A stretch of DNA of 64,000 bases from CAZTZY01 sp964617765. Lineage in GTDB: Bacteria > Pseudomonadota > Gammaproteobacteria > Pseudomonadales > DT-91. The DNA lies in NCBI GenBank assembly GCA_964617765.1, contig CAZTZY010000002.1:29126-93125 (forward strand). Direction: 5' to 3'. The notes beneath the pieces are model-generated. The model worked only from the letters and a program-made list of their open reading frames with translations, was not told the DNA's origin and did not search any database. Each line of letters begins with the position of its first letter. The first letter of the stretch is position 1. Shown here piece after piece: positions 56,198 to 64,000 of this stretch. The translations under genes were made by a program, and so were the position numbers.

Positions 56198-56881
56198 TTA
56201 CTTCAGGCGATACTCACTCATGGGCATGCATTCAAAAGCATTAAAATCAATAAAGCGCAGGCAACTTTCAATCATTTTTTGTTCGTTAACCTTGTACTGC
56301 ACTGCATCATGTTCAGCATTGAAAAAAACCGCGCGACTCGTCATCGCAGCTGATGGAAACTGTTCTTCTACAATAGCATCGTAAATCGGCTGGGTGGGAT
56401 TTTGATAGGTATCCACTACAACATTCTGGCGATAGGAAAACGTCGACTGGGTATCAATAGCAATCTGTGTGTGACTGTTAAGCCAGATATCCAGCCATTG
56501 CGCCTGGTTCAAATGCGCCGGTTTTTTCAACAAGGCAATCTGGCACATACCGGGTACCCGTCCTATTGGCGCATCAAACAGCAAAGGCACATTTTCTTGC
56601 ACGGCATAAGCCTGGTAATGATCAGAAATGTTTTTGAAGCCTTCAATGAACTTTGCCACAGCCACTGCCGGCTCGTACCAGACACTGACCACTGCATCCT
56701 TGGGATGCAGTGAATTACTCATCGCCAGACTCTGCGCGGGAGCGACATCATCATCGGCTAACGTATAACGTATAGCAGTGAATTGGTGCTGGTATTTTTT
56801 CAGGTAATCTTCAATTTGCTGCTGGAATTGCACCACAGTGACCACTTTGGGACGGAACAAAAAAATCATGACTTTTTGCAT
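56198..56881 (-). CDS. EthD-like dimeric alpha/beta-barrel protein
   Basis: A 227-residue protein I cannot assign firmly. The N-terminus MQKVMIFLFRPKVVTVVQFQ and the central LLKKPAHLNQAQWLDIWLNS, then HTQIA, follow the EthD pattern, in which a short motif with KP...W...H recurs. Two such halves appear to be present (about 1-100 and 110-210). EthD-like proteins are small ferredoxin-fold domains often found with oxidoreductases. It is downstream of the Cfa-like gene on the same strand, 97 bases apart. Confidence 0.5.
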   Translation of the reverse strand: MQKVMIFLFRPKVVTVVQFQQQIEDYLKKYQHQFTAIRYTLADDDVAPAQSLAMSNSLHPKDAVVSVWYEPAVAVAKFIEGFKNISDHYQAYAVQENVPLLFDAPIGRVPGMCQIALLKKPAHLNQAQWLDIWLNSHTQIAIDTQSTFSYRQNVVVDTYQNPTQPIYDAIVEEQFPSAAMTSRAVFFNAEHDAVQYKVNEQKMIESCLRFIDFNAFECMPMSEYRLK

Positions 56882-56978
56882 GGCAAGTTTCCTGTCTGGT
56901 ATTGATCACAGCATAGGGCAAATAGCCGACAAAGCAAGTGGGGCTGACGGGTTTAAACCTGACCTGTTTCCACACGAT

Positions 56979-58238
56979 TTAATTAGGATAATGTGGATCG
57001 CGCCACTGTGGCTTGGTCATAACTATCTGCGCTGTATGGATAGTGCGCTCCATAAAACCACCCTGGCAATAACAAAAATAAAAATCCCACAGTCGGATAA
57101 ACTCTTCAGAAAAACCCTGCAGCCTTACCTGGGGCAATACCCCAAGAAAACGTTCGCGCCAGGCTGCCAGTGTTTTGGCGTAATCATAAGTAATATCCTG
57201 TATTGCCATAATCTGCATATCCGTATGTTGCGCGACACAGCCGGCTATCACACTGTGCGAAGGCAAACAACCTCCGGGGAAGATAAAGCGCTTGATAAAA
57301 TCGATGTTTTTACGCGCCTCGTCATAGCGCTGATCAGACACCAGGATCGACTGCAACAACATTTGTCCTTCGGGTTTTAACAAACTCGAGCACTTGGCAA
57401 AATACTCATCATAAAACTCATGGCCAACGGCCTCGATCATTTCGATAGAAACCAGTTTATCGTAGGTGCCTTCCAGCAATCGATAATCCTGCAATAACAC
57501 CGTTACTTTATCTTGTAATCGATATTCCATAACACGCTCTTGCGCTTTATTGAATTGCTCTTGTGAAATGGTTGTAGTGGTAACCTTGCATCCATAATGC
57601 TGTGCAGCATAACAAGCAAAGCCTCCCCAACCGGTACCAATTTCCAGCAAATGTTCTTCCTCTGATAAATCCAGTTTTTCGCAAATAAGCTTCAGCTTGT
57701 ATTCAGCAGCGGCTTCCAGCGTATCAATATCATCTGCATAAACAGCCGAGGAATACATCATGGCGCTATCGAGAAACAACGAGAAAAAATCATTGCCCAG
57801 ATCATAATGGGCAGAAATATTACGCCGGGAACCTTTGATGTCATTCACATGTAACCAGCCATAAATCTTCAATGCCATTGTTGCAAATGGCGATTTCTTA
57901 TCTAACAGTTGCAATGCGTGCATATTCTTTGCCATCAGGCGAATCACATTCAACAGATCCGGAGTTGTCCACAGCTGTTGTATATAGGCTTCTCCACAAC
58001 CCACCATACCTTTTTGCAAAACTGCCGGGTAAACCGCTGCATCATGGATATCGATACGCGCTGTTATCTGTGCAGCTTCTGCAGGCTCACCAAATGCCGT
58101 GTGCTCATCATTTTCGGTAATAATGAGCCTGCCTATGGTCATTTTTCCAAGGGCAGCAAAAAGGGCTTTTTTTGCAAAGGAGGATGCCACTGGTTTAGCA
58201 GTTGACTCTTTCAGATCACGTATGCTGTTGACTCTCAT
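56979..58238 (-). CDS. cfa: Cyclopropane-fatty-acid synthase family methyltransferase
   Basis: A 419-residue SAM-dependent methyltransferase. It has the Cfa-type SAHYDLGNDFFSLFLDSAMM, the SAM site LLEIGTGWGGFACYAAQHYG and QILSIEMIEA-like KLVSIEMIEAVGHEFYDEYF. It methylates unsaturated membrane lipids to make cyclopropane or other methylated acyl chains. It is the last gene of a run of overlapping genes divergent from an ECF sigma factor. The same set of functions (methyltransferase with FAD enzyme) is known in the Rhodobacter RpoE/ChrR regulon, where they make furan fatty acid precursors. Which product is made here is open. Confidence 0.9.
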   Translation of the reverse strand: MRVNSIRDLKESTAKPVASSFAKKALFAALGKMTIGRLIITENDEHTAFGEPAEAAQITARIDIHDAAVYPAVLQKGMVGCGEAYIQQLWTTPDLLNVIRLMAKNMHALQLLDKKSPFATMALKIYGWLHVNDIKGSRRNISAHYDLGNDFFSLFLDSAMMYSSAVYADDIDTLEAAAEYKLKLICEKLDLSEEEHLLEIGTGWGGFACYAAQHYGCKVTTTTISQEQFNKAQERVMEYRLQDKVTVLLQDYRLLEGTYDKLVSIEMIEAVGHEFYDEYFAKCSSLLKPEGQMLLQSILVSDQRYDEARKNIDFIKRFIFPGGCLPSHSVIAGCVAQHTDMQIMAIQDITYDYAKTLAAWRERFLGVLPQVRLQGFSEEFIRLWDFYFCYCQGGFMERTIHTAQIVMTKPQWRDPHYPN

Positions 58239-59011
58239 TGTTTCACCTCTTGTGGCATCTCAATTTTTTTCGGATGGATATGTATGGGTACATTTTTCAT
58301 AAACAGTTTAAAGGCCTGCCAATAGATGCCCGCCAAAACAGCGACTGTCATAAATGGATAACGCAGCAAACCCAGCAACAGATGACTGCCGGAGATATTT
58401 TTTTTATCCAGCGCCAGCGTTGCATCAAACACTTTTTTATTTCCTTGATGATTTTCCAGATGGAAAGCCAGCTTTTGCGCAGGCTCGTTACAGCGCAACC
58501 GATACATCATATCCATGGCAAAAAAAGGTGATACATGCAAATCCTTGGCAAACTCCATGCACTGGAATTTCTGCCCGTGCTGGCAGGGCAGCACATAGAC
58601 CTTGCGTTCTTTCCAGGGCGTATTGGTGACTTCCAGGACAATATGTTCAAGCTGGTTATTAGCGTTATAACAATAATAACAACTGATCGGGTTGATAATA
58701 TAACCAAAGTAACGCCAGTTACTGAGCAAAAAAACTTTGGCGGGCGCCTGTGAAATTCCAGCCTCTGCCAGAGCCGCATTCACCTTTGACCGCAGGTTGC
58801 CTTCATATTGCACCAGAAAATCGCACTCATGGAAGCTCGCAACATTAGGCCGGTTAAACGACCATAACCATGAACGTCGTGTTACATCCTCAACCCGGTC
58901 TATATCTACCAGCATCATGAATACCTTATAGGCAAAAGCATGATCCGTCACCGCAAACCGGCGATGCCTTACTTTGCCTTGATATATGCCACTTTCCATA
59001 ACACTATTCAT
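58235..59011 (-). CDS. DUF1365 family protein
   Basis: A 258-residue protein with the DUF1365 layout: GKVRHRRFAVTDHAFAYKVF at the N-terminus, LLSNWRYFGYIINPISCYYC, and EVTNTPWKERKVYVL in the middle. Function unknown. It overlaps the Cfa-like gene by four bases and the FAD oxidoreductase by eight, and the three occur together in many bacteria, usually under an ECF sigma factor. Confidence 0.92.
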   Translation of the reverse strand: MNSVMESGIYQGKVRHRRFAVTDHAFAYKVFMMLVDIDRVEDVTRRSWLWSFNRPNVASFHECDFLVQYEGNLRSKVNAALAEAGISQAPAKVFLLSNWRYFGYIINPISCYYCYNANNQLEHIVLEVTNTPWKERKVYVLPCQHGQKFQCMEFAKDLHVSPFFAMDMMYRLRCNEPAQKLAFHLENHQGNKKVFDATLALDKKNISGSHLLLGLLRYPFMTVAVLAGIYWQAFKLFMKNVPIHIHPKKIEMPQEVKQ

Positions 59012-60287
59012 GGTCTAACACTTTAACCAATGGTTTTTTCATTTTCTTCAATAGCCCATTCGCCACATTCATGCCACTGACGACACCATCCTCATGAAAT
59101 CCATTACGCCAATAGGCACCGCAATACCAGCGATTCTGCACACCGTTGATTTCATGCCAACGCTGCTGGGCACGCATCGATTCCCGCGTAAATACCGGGT
59201 GGGCATAATTAAATTCAGCGAGGATTTTTTGCGGGTTAATGGCGGCAGTATCATTCAGCGTAACGCAAAATGTCACCGGTGCTTTTATGCCTTGCAGGAT
59301 ATTCATATTGTACGTCAGGGTGGCTTTTTCCTGCGTGTAACCGTGCAATAAATAATTCCAGCTCGACCATGTAGATTTAAGGCGCGGCAACAAGGCTTCA
59401 TCAGTATGCAACACCACAGCATTCATCTGGTAGGGCATGCTGCCGAGCACACTGGTTTCAGCTGCACTGGCATCCGCTAACAGGGCCAGAGCCTGGTCAC
59501 TATGACAGGCAAATATCACTTCATCGTATTCTGTTATCTTGCCATTAGCCTCGGTGATTTCAACGCCGCGCGCAGTTTTCCTGACACTGTTGATATCGGC
59601 ATCATAGACGATGTTTTTTTGAATCTGCGCACTCAGCGGTGGAATATAACTGCGTGAGCCACCTTCAATGACATACCACTGAGGTCGGTTCATGATTTTC
59701 AACAGGCCATGATTTTCAAAAAACTGGATAAAGAAGCGCATTGGGAAATCCAGCATAGCCTCGGTACTTGCCGACCATATTGCCGCACCCATCGGTACCA
59801 GGTAATGATCCTTGAAGGCTGCAGAATAATGGTGGGCCGTTAAATACTCACCCAGCGTTACATTCTCTGCCACCAGACCAGCCTTCAGATGTTTGGGCGC
59901 ACTTCGGTTAAAGCGCAGGATATCGAAAATCATACGCCAGTGCCTGAGGCTGACAATATTGCGCTTTTGGGCAAACAGGCTGCCAATACCAGCACCGGAA
60001 TATTCCAGGCCATCGATGCGTGAACTCACACTAAAACCCATCTCCGTTTTTTTCACGCTCACACCAAGCTCATTGAGCAAACGGATAAAATTAGGGTAAG
60101 TCTTTTCGTTATAGACAATAAATCCGGTATCAATGGCATACTTTCTGCCATCCAGTTCAACATCCACCGTTGCGGTATGCCCACCCAGACGCCCTTCTTT
60201 TTCATAGAGGGTTACATCAGCATAAGGGGCCAGATAATACGCGGCGGTAAGGCCTGATATGCCACTGCCAATAATTGCTACTTTCAT
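59004..60287 (-). CDS. FAD-dependent oxidoreductase (amine-oxidase fold)
   Basis: A 427-residue flavoprotein. The FAD motif GSGISGLTAAYYLA starts at residue 7, followed by LYEKEGRLGGHTATVDVELD, the RxGGH pattern of amine oxidases and desaturases; AIDTGFIVYN is also typical. The gene is directly adjacent to the SDR gene and overlaps DUF1365. In the Rhodobacter lipid locus the equivalent protein is thought to desaturate methylated fatty acids together with the Cfa-like enzyme; by context this is the best guess here. Confidence 0.9.
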   Translation of the reverse strand: MKVAIIGSGISGLTAAYYLAPYADVTLYEKEGRLGGHTATVDVELDGRKYAIDTGFIVYNEKTYPNFIRLLNELGVSVKKTEMGFSVSSRIDGLEYSGAGIGSLFAQKRNIVSLRHWRMIFDILRFNRSAPKHLKAGLVAENVTLGEYLTAHHYSAAFKDHYLVPMGAAIWSASTEAMLDFPMRFFIQFFENHGLLKIMNRPQWYVIEGGSRSYIPPLSAQIQKNIVYDADINSVRKTARGVEITEANGKITEYDEVIFACHSDQALALLADASAAETSVLGSMPYQMNAVVLHTDEALLPRLKSTWSSWNYLLHGYTQEKATLTYNMNILQGIKAPVTFCVTLNDTAAINPQKILAEFNYAHPVFTRESMRAQQRWHEINGVQNRWYCGAYWRNGFHEDGVVSGMNVANGLLKKMKKPLVKVLDHE

Positions 60288-61034
60288 TTATGCATGTCTC
60301 TTGTGTGCGGCACGATGAACCCGATCCCACAAACCGGGAATGTTGCCTAATATACGCAATAAATAATGCAATGGTTTAGGAAAGGCAGCATTTTTTGGCC
60401 GTTTTTTCATCACCTGCTGAATCACTCGCGCCGCTTCTTCGACCGATACCAGAAACGGCATGGGAAAATCATTTTGCTGTGTCAGCGGCGTTTCGACAAA
60501 ACCGGGATACACCACCGAAACATCAATAGCAAAAGGTTTCACATCAATACGCAAGCTATTCAGGTAATAACTGAATGCGGCCTTCGATGCACCATAATAT
60601 TCAGCGCGGGTAAAGGGTAAATACACGGTCATACTGGAAACACCGATAATATGCCCGCCATAGTTGGAACGTTTTAACCAGGGCAAGGCAACAGCAATGG
60701 TATTAGCCGCGGCAAAAATATTGACCTTGAACACTTGCTCCATCACTTGCGCATCATATTCGGCATTATCCATATACAGGCAAGTACCGGCATTGACGAC
60801 CACCACATCAATCGCTTCATTGCGCGCAGTAAAATATCCCTGCAACTTTTCGATGTCGTCACTACTGGTTAAATCTGCGACCAGCGCAGTGATATTCGGG
60901 TTTTTGATAGCTAACGCTTTTAATGTAGAGGCATTCCTTGCCGTGGCAATGACCTTATAGCCTTGGTTGGCCAGGCGTAATGCCAATGCATAACCTATGC
61001 CTGAACTTGCGCCGGTAATCCATACAGTTTTCAT
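60288..61034 (-). CDS. Short-chain dehydrogenase/reductase
   Basis: A 248-residue Rossmann-fold enzyme with TGASSGIGYALALRL (the NAD(P) motif), VNAGTCLYMDN, and the catalytic Ser plus YxxxK in YYGASKAAF at about residues 142-150. The C-terminus KRPKNAAFPKPLHYLLRILG is typical of the SDRs in this gene set. The substrate is unknown, perhaps a lipid aldehyde. It is adjacent to the FAD oxidoreductase gene. Confidence 0.9.
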   Translation of the reverse strand: MKTVWITGASSGIGYALALRLANQGYKVIATARNASTLKALAIKNPNITALVADLTSSDDIEKLQGYFTARNEAIDVVVVNAGTCLYMDNAEYDAQVMEQVFKVNIFAAANTIAVALPWLKRSNYGGHIIGVSSMTVYLPFTRAEYYGASKAAFSYYLNSLRIDVKPFAIDVSVVYPGFVETPLTQQNDFPMPFLVSVEEAARVIQQVMKKRPKNAAFPKPLHYLLRILGNIPGLWDRVHRAAHKRHA

Positions 61035-61091
61035 AATTCCCTCCTGTCCCTGCTCCAGTTTTAATGCTTGCTCGCTGTCATCTTGAAGCCT

Positions 61092-61130
61092 GACCTACAA
61101 AAATTCCCGTAGGTCGGGTTTAAGCCCGAC
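61092..61130. repeat. REP-like double hairpin
   Basis: GACCTAC pairs with GTAGGTC and the overlapping GTCGGG pairs with CCCGAC. This is typical of dispersed extragenic palindromes. It lies between the SDR and NTF2-like genes of one operon. A degenerate relative of its second hairpin is near 56946-56964. Confidence 0.6.
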
Positions 61131-61136
61131 AAGGCC

Positions 61137-61589
61137 TTATCCACCAATACGTTTCTTGATCAACAAGGTAGCCTTGCCAAGCAAAGGCAAATGTTCATAC
61201 ACCATGGCGCCCACATCGTAACAATCTTCATGATACACAATTTTTTCGTGGTTGAATTTTATCAAACTCATTCCTCTCAACAGCTGTTCTTTACCACCGG
61301 CAATTTTCTTGTGGCTGTAACGCATATTCCAGGTAATGTGAGCCTGATCGGCTGTGACTATTTCATCGATAAATTCAAAACGGCAGGTATTCATGTTTTG
61401 CCCCATACGGGAAAAATATGCTGTTACTGCCTGCAAACCATCAAGCGTATGAATCGGGTCTTTAAAGACAATATCATCAGCATAAATACTGGCCAGTTGT
61501 GCTGCACTCATGCTGCCTTGTTGCTGGTATAAAAACCGGAACAGCTCATAAACCGGTGTATTTTTCTTCATCATAACGACGTTACTCAT
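61137..61589 (-). CDS. NTF2-like (SnoaL-fold) protein
   Basis: A 150-residue protein with the NTF2 pattern: PVYELFRFLYQQQGSMSAAQ, YADDIVFKDPIHTLDGLQAV, ITWNMRYSHKKIAGGKEQLL, and C-terminal YHEDCYDVGAMVYEHLPLLG. A close relative is common in this ECF/ChrR-type gene set. The exact role is unknown. Its start overlaps the stop of the DUF523/DUF1722 gene by four bases, so the two are coupled. Confidence 0.85.
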   Translation of the reverse strand: MSNVVMMKKNTPVYELFRFLYQQQGSMSAAQLASIYADDIVFKDPIHTLDGLQAVTAYFSRMGQNMNTCRFEFIDEIVTADQAHITWNMRYSHKKIAGGKEQLLRGMSLIKFNHEKIVYHEDCYDVGAMVYEHLPLLGKATLLIKKRIGG

Positions 61590-62548
61590 AGATGATTCCT
61601 CAAGCCATAATCATCACTATAGGGCATAAAATACTTCTGTTGCGATAAATACGCATTTGGGTGAATCAGTAAATGGTGTTTAAGCAAGGTCATGGGCACC
61701 GACAATGGCAACTTGCCCTGGTGATAATTACCGATCACCTGGCTCAATTCTTTCTTCTCATGGCTTTGCAGGAATTTCTTGAAGTAACCCTGTACATGCA
61801 TCAATGCGTTAGTATGGCGTTCACGCGAACTTAACACCGCAAAACCCGCAAACATAATCGCATACAGTTCTTTTTTAACGGCCTGCAAATCACGGCTTTG
61901 CAGGTCGCCCAATAATTTCCCCGCTTCGCGATAATGCGCAGGGCTATAGGCCATTAACAACAATTTGTATTCGGCATAAAAGTTCGTCAAATCCTGTTTA
62001 CGCAAACCTGTTTCCGGCAATTGGTAAAAGGCATCGGCCAGCATTACCCGCAACAGGAAACGGTCAGCCATTTCCGGACTGTTAAGCATCTCGGCTTCGA
62101 TGACCGGAATCATCATTTCTTCCAGCAAGATTCGTGTAAATATACCCTCAGTCTTTTTAATCAGGTTACCAGCCTCATCATATAGCTTCGCCGATTGCAT
62201 GCCACACGAGGGTGATTTCGATTTCACGATATAACCGCTCAGTTTTTGCGTTTTCAAACTCTCTATATAGCTTTTGCTGATACTGGTTAAGGCTTCGGTG
62301 TAATCGCTGGCGGATTTGTTGCCCACCATACGTACCTGCTGCGTTTCGCCCTGTGCATTTTCAAAACCTATAAGACGCACGGTTTCACGCGGCACCGACA
62401 TGCCAGCAGCCACTTCCGGGCAAAACGGCACAAATTCGATATCATTGGCTATCGATTTAAGGAACGTCGGCATTTTCGCCTGCCCGCCATCAAAACGCAC
62501 TTTGCCGCCCACCACACAGGAACTAATGCCGATACGTAATAAAGCCAT
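61586..62548 (-). CDS. DUF523-DUF1722 (YbgA-type) protein
   Basis: A 320-residue two-domain protein. The N-terminal DUF523 domain (about 1-155) has the three conserved Cys blocks, GISSCVVGG, PFCPEVAAGM and SPSCGMQ. Related DUF523 proteins (TudS) hold an iron-sulfur cluster and desulfurise thiouracil. The C-terminal DUF1722 domain (about 190-310) has HTNALMHVQGYFKKFL. It is the first gene of the operon divergent from the sigma factor. A ribosome site AGGAGAGG is placed well before the ATG. Confidence 0.9.
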   Translation of the reverse strand: MALLRIGISSCVVGGKVRFDGGQAKMPTFLKSIANDIEFVPFCPEVAAGMSVPRETVRLIGFENAQGETQQVRMVGNKSASDYTEALTSISKSYIESLKTQKLSGYIVKSKSPSCGMQSAKLYDEAGNLIKKTEGIFTRILLEEMMIPVIEAEMLNSPEMADRFLLRVMLADAFYQLPETGLRKQDLTNFYAEYKLLLMAYSPAHYREAGKLLGDLQSRDLQAVKKELYAIMFAGFAVLSSRERHTNALMHVQGYFKKFLQSHEKKELSQVIGNYHQGKLPLSVPMTLLKHHLLIHPNAYLSQQKYFMPYSDDYGLRNHL

Positions 62549-62576
62549 GAAACCTCTCCTTTCATTGATTATGCTT

Positions 62577-62598
62577 TATATACGGCCAATAGTGGATT
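62577..62598 (-). promoter_or_regulatory. Candidate ECF-type promoter of the lipid operon
   Basis: The minus strand reads AATCCACTATTGGCCGTATA, with GCCGTATATA about 29 bases before the DUF523/DUF1722 ATG. The same 10 bases appear in the opposite direction before the sigma factor gene. CGTA is a common -10 core of ECF promoters. The assignment is by pattern only. Confidence 0.45.
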
Positions 62599-62652
62599 TA
62601 CGTTCACTTTGCCTGATTTTTTCTTATCTTCACTCTTTTTTACCATTCTATT

Positions 62653-62681
62653 AATCCACTTCCAAAAACCTGCCGTATATA
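62653..62681 (+). promoter_or_regulatory. Candidate ECF-type promoter of the sigma factor gene
   Basis: AATCCACT, 11 bases, then GCCGTATATA, about 36 bases before the sigma factor ATG. Both blocks are exact inverted copies of those before the divergent operon (62577-62598), which supports a shared regulator such as the sigma factor itself. Confidence 0.45.
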
Positions 62682-62717
62682 GCTTCAAATTAGCAATTCA
62701 TCACAAATGTGCCTACT

Positions 62718-63332
62718 ATGAATGCCATAAAAACAAGACGAGACAATGTTGTGAATCTTTCACCACAAACGCCCTCCCACGATGAATGGCAATTAAAATT
62801 GCTGAAAGTGGCAGAAAATCAGGATAAAAAAGCCTTTAGCGAATTATTTGCGCATTTTGGCCCGAAAATCAAAGCCTTTGCGATGGCCAAACCCTATACC
62901 AGCAATCCTTCGCAATTTGCTGATGAGCTGATCCAGGAAGTGATGATCAAGATCTGGAACAAGGCCGACAATTACAACCCGAACGTCGCTGGCGCCAGTA
63001 CCTGGATTTTCACCATTGCGCGTAATTGCCGCATTGACCTTATCCGCAAAAACCAGCGCCATAGTTTCCCGCTGGAATCCGATGAGTTATTTGAAATAGA
63101 AGACGAAGACAGCGTTTTGCAGTTTCAGTCTGTACAACAACAAAACTACGAACGTGATTTGCGCGAGTGTTTAAACCAGCTTCCCCACGACCAGGCACAA
63201 ATCATCGCCAAGGTATATATGGAAGGCAAATCGCACAATGAAGTCGCTGAAGAATTAGGTTTACCGTTAGGCACCGTTAAATCACGTGTGCGGTTGGCTT
63301 TAACAAAACTCAAAGTGATGGTGGCACACTGA
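62718..63332 (+). CDS. ECF sigma factor (ChrR-associated type)
   Basis: A 204-residue sigma-70 family ECF factor. Region 2 shows FSELFAHFGPKIKAFAM, the helix ADELIQEVMIKIWNKAD and ASTWIFTIARNCRIDLIRK, and region 4 has the HTH VAEELGLPLGTVKSRVRLAL. It should be held inactive by the ChrR-like protein that follows after one base. I chose the ATG at 62718; a GTG three codons earlier is possible. By family and context it responds to singlet oxygen or related oxidants and drives the divergent lipid operon. Confidence 0.93.
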   Translation: MNAIKTRRDNVVNLSPQTPSHDEWQLKLLKVAENQDKKAFSELFAHFGPKIKAFAMAKPYTSNPSQFADELIQEVMIKIWNKADNYNPNVAGASTWIFTIARNCRIDLIRKNQRHSFPLESDELFEIEDEDSVLQFQSVQQQNYERDLRECLNQLPHDQAQIIAKVYMEGKSHNEVAEELGLPLGTVKSRVRLALTKLKVMVAH

Positions 63333-63333
63333 T

Positions 63334-63984
63334 ATGATGATCTATCACCCCGAAACCGAACAACTGTTTGAATATTCTGCCGGAGTATTGCACCCGTCGA
63401 TTAGCCTGTGCGTATCTGTGCATCTGGAATACTGTGAAGAATGCCGCAAGCAAGTCGCCAAAATGCATACAGTAGGCGGCCTGATATTCGAGCAACTGGA
63501 ACCACAAGCGGTGAATCCTGCACTGCTCGACCACATCTTCCTGCGTATTGATGCACAGGAAAAAAGTACTGCAGCTACCGTAAAAGCCAAACTGGAAAAT
63601 GACGATGTGATTCCCGGTTCTATCAAGAAAATTCTTGATTACGATATGCAACAACTGCACTGGCGCAGCCATGGCCCGCAAGTACGCTCGGCAGAACTGA
63701 TAAGCCATGAAGGTGTAAAAGCCTCATTGATTCGCATTGCTGCTGGCGCGAATATTCCCGGGCACGATCATCGCGGCAATGAATACACCGTGATACTCGA
63801 TGGCAGTTTCTCGGATGACACCGGCGTCTATCGTAAAGGCGATTTTATCCTGCGCAAACCCGGCGACAAACATTCACCGACGGCGACCGTGGATAAGGAT
63901 TGTTTGTGCCTCGCGGCACTGGAAGCGCCATTGAAGTTCAATAACGCTTTTTATGAGGTGGTTAATAGGTTGATGCCGTTGTGA
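63334..63984 (+). CDS. ChrR-type zinc anti-sigma factor with cupin domain
   Basis: A 216-residue protein. The N-terminal anti-sigma domain has the zinc ligands His 5, His 30, Cys 34 and Cys 37 (HLEYCEEC). The C-terminal cupin domain has GHDHRGNEYT and PGDKHSP, giving metal ligands His 144, His 146, Glu 150 and His 180. Both sets match R. sphaeroides ChrR in spacing. It binds and inactivates the ECF sigma factor until oxidants disturb it. The start is one base after the sigma stop, so the two genes are translationally coupled. Confidence 0.94.
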   Translation: MMIYHPETEQLFEYSAGVLHPSISLCVSVHLEYCEECRKQVAKMHTVGGLIFEQLEPQAVNPALLDHIFLRIDAQEKSTAATVKAKLENDDVIPGSIKKILDYDMQQLHWRSHGPQVRSAELISHEGVKASLIRIAAGANIPGHDHRGNEYTVILDGSFSDDTGVYRKGDFILRKPGDKHSPTATVDKDCLCLAALEAPLKFNNAFYEVVNRLMPL

Positions 63985-64000
63985 CTGGCGAATGTACAGA

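Noticed and set aside
1..64000. CRISPR array, prophage or complete insertion sequence
   Set aside because: No regularly spaced repeats, phage structural genes or transposase genes are visible in the window.

Overview
The window comes from a gammaproteobacterium of moderate GC content. The strongest clue is the gene order dapB-dnaJ-dnaK-grpE / recN / fur / bamE / rnfH / ratA / smpB / ssrA (about 36.4-49.1 kb). This is the order I know from Pseudomonas and relatives, so the order Pseudomonadales in the wide sense (including Cellvibrio-like groups) is the best guess. A protein kinase gene is inserted between recN and fur. The Fur protein has only the first Cys of the CxxC zinc motif, as in Pseudomonas Fur.

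Layout. (1) 1-6.7 kb: the end of a TRAP transporter operon (dctP fragment, dctQ, dctM), a MarC-type membrane protein, two luciferase-like (LLM) flavin oxidoreductases, a PspE-like periplasmic rhodanese and an orphan TolC-type outer membrane protein. (2) 6.9-36.3 kb: a dispersed lipopeptide locus. It holds a fatty acyl-AMP ligase fused to an ACP, a two-module NRPS, a one-module NRPS and a further NRPS with two A domains. Interspersed are a CNNM/CorC-like protein, a DUF2062 protein, a membrane chemoreceptor-like protein, a third LLM enzyme and a SnoaL-like protein. Downstream lie a GT-C-like membrane protein and an OafA-type acyltransferase with an SGNH domain. (3) 36.4-49.2 kb: the conserved heat-shock, iron-regulation and trans-translation block, with recognisable RpoH promoters before grpE, dnaK and an hsp20 gene, and with tmRNA. 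(4) 49.4-56.9 kb: a second OafA/SGNH acyltransferase, trxC, glutathionylspermidine amidase/synthase flanked by two inverted MITE-like repeats, a YHYH lipoprotein, an exported MsrB and an EthD-like protein. (5) 57-64 kb: an ECF sigma factor and ChrR-type zinc anti-sigma factor, divergent from a lipid-modification operon (DUF523/DUF1722, NTF2-like, SDR, FAD oxidoreductase, DUF1365, Cfa-like methyltransferase). This resembles a singlet-oxygen response regulon.

How the lipopeptide genes fit together. The acyl-AMP ligase would activate a fatty acid and load its own ACP. The ACP protein ends in an acidic/hydrophobic tail, and the first NRPS begins with a TubC-type docking domain. Hand-read specificity codes give an unassigned, probably aliphatic residue, then three consecutive serines (DVWHFSLID in three A domains), then a last residue with an unassigned code (DLKNIGNDI). 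The predicted product is acyl-Xaa-Ser-Ser-Ser-Yaa. The last module carries two adjacent condensation-type domains before its A domain. No thioesterase or reductase domain is present anywhere in the window. Instead, the final protein ends in a tail resembling that of the acyl-loading protein. The release step, and perhaps a further partner, are therefore missing from view; this is the most unusual part of the window.
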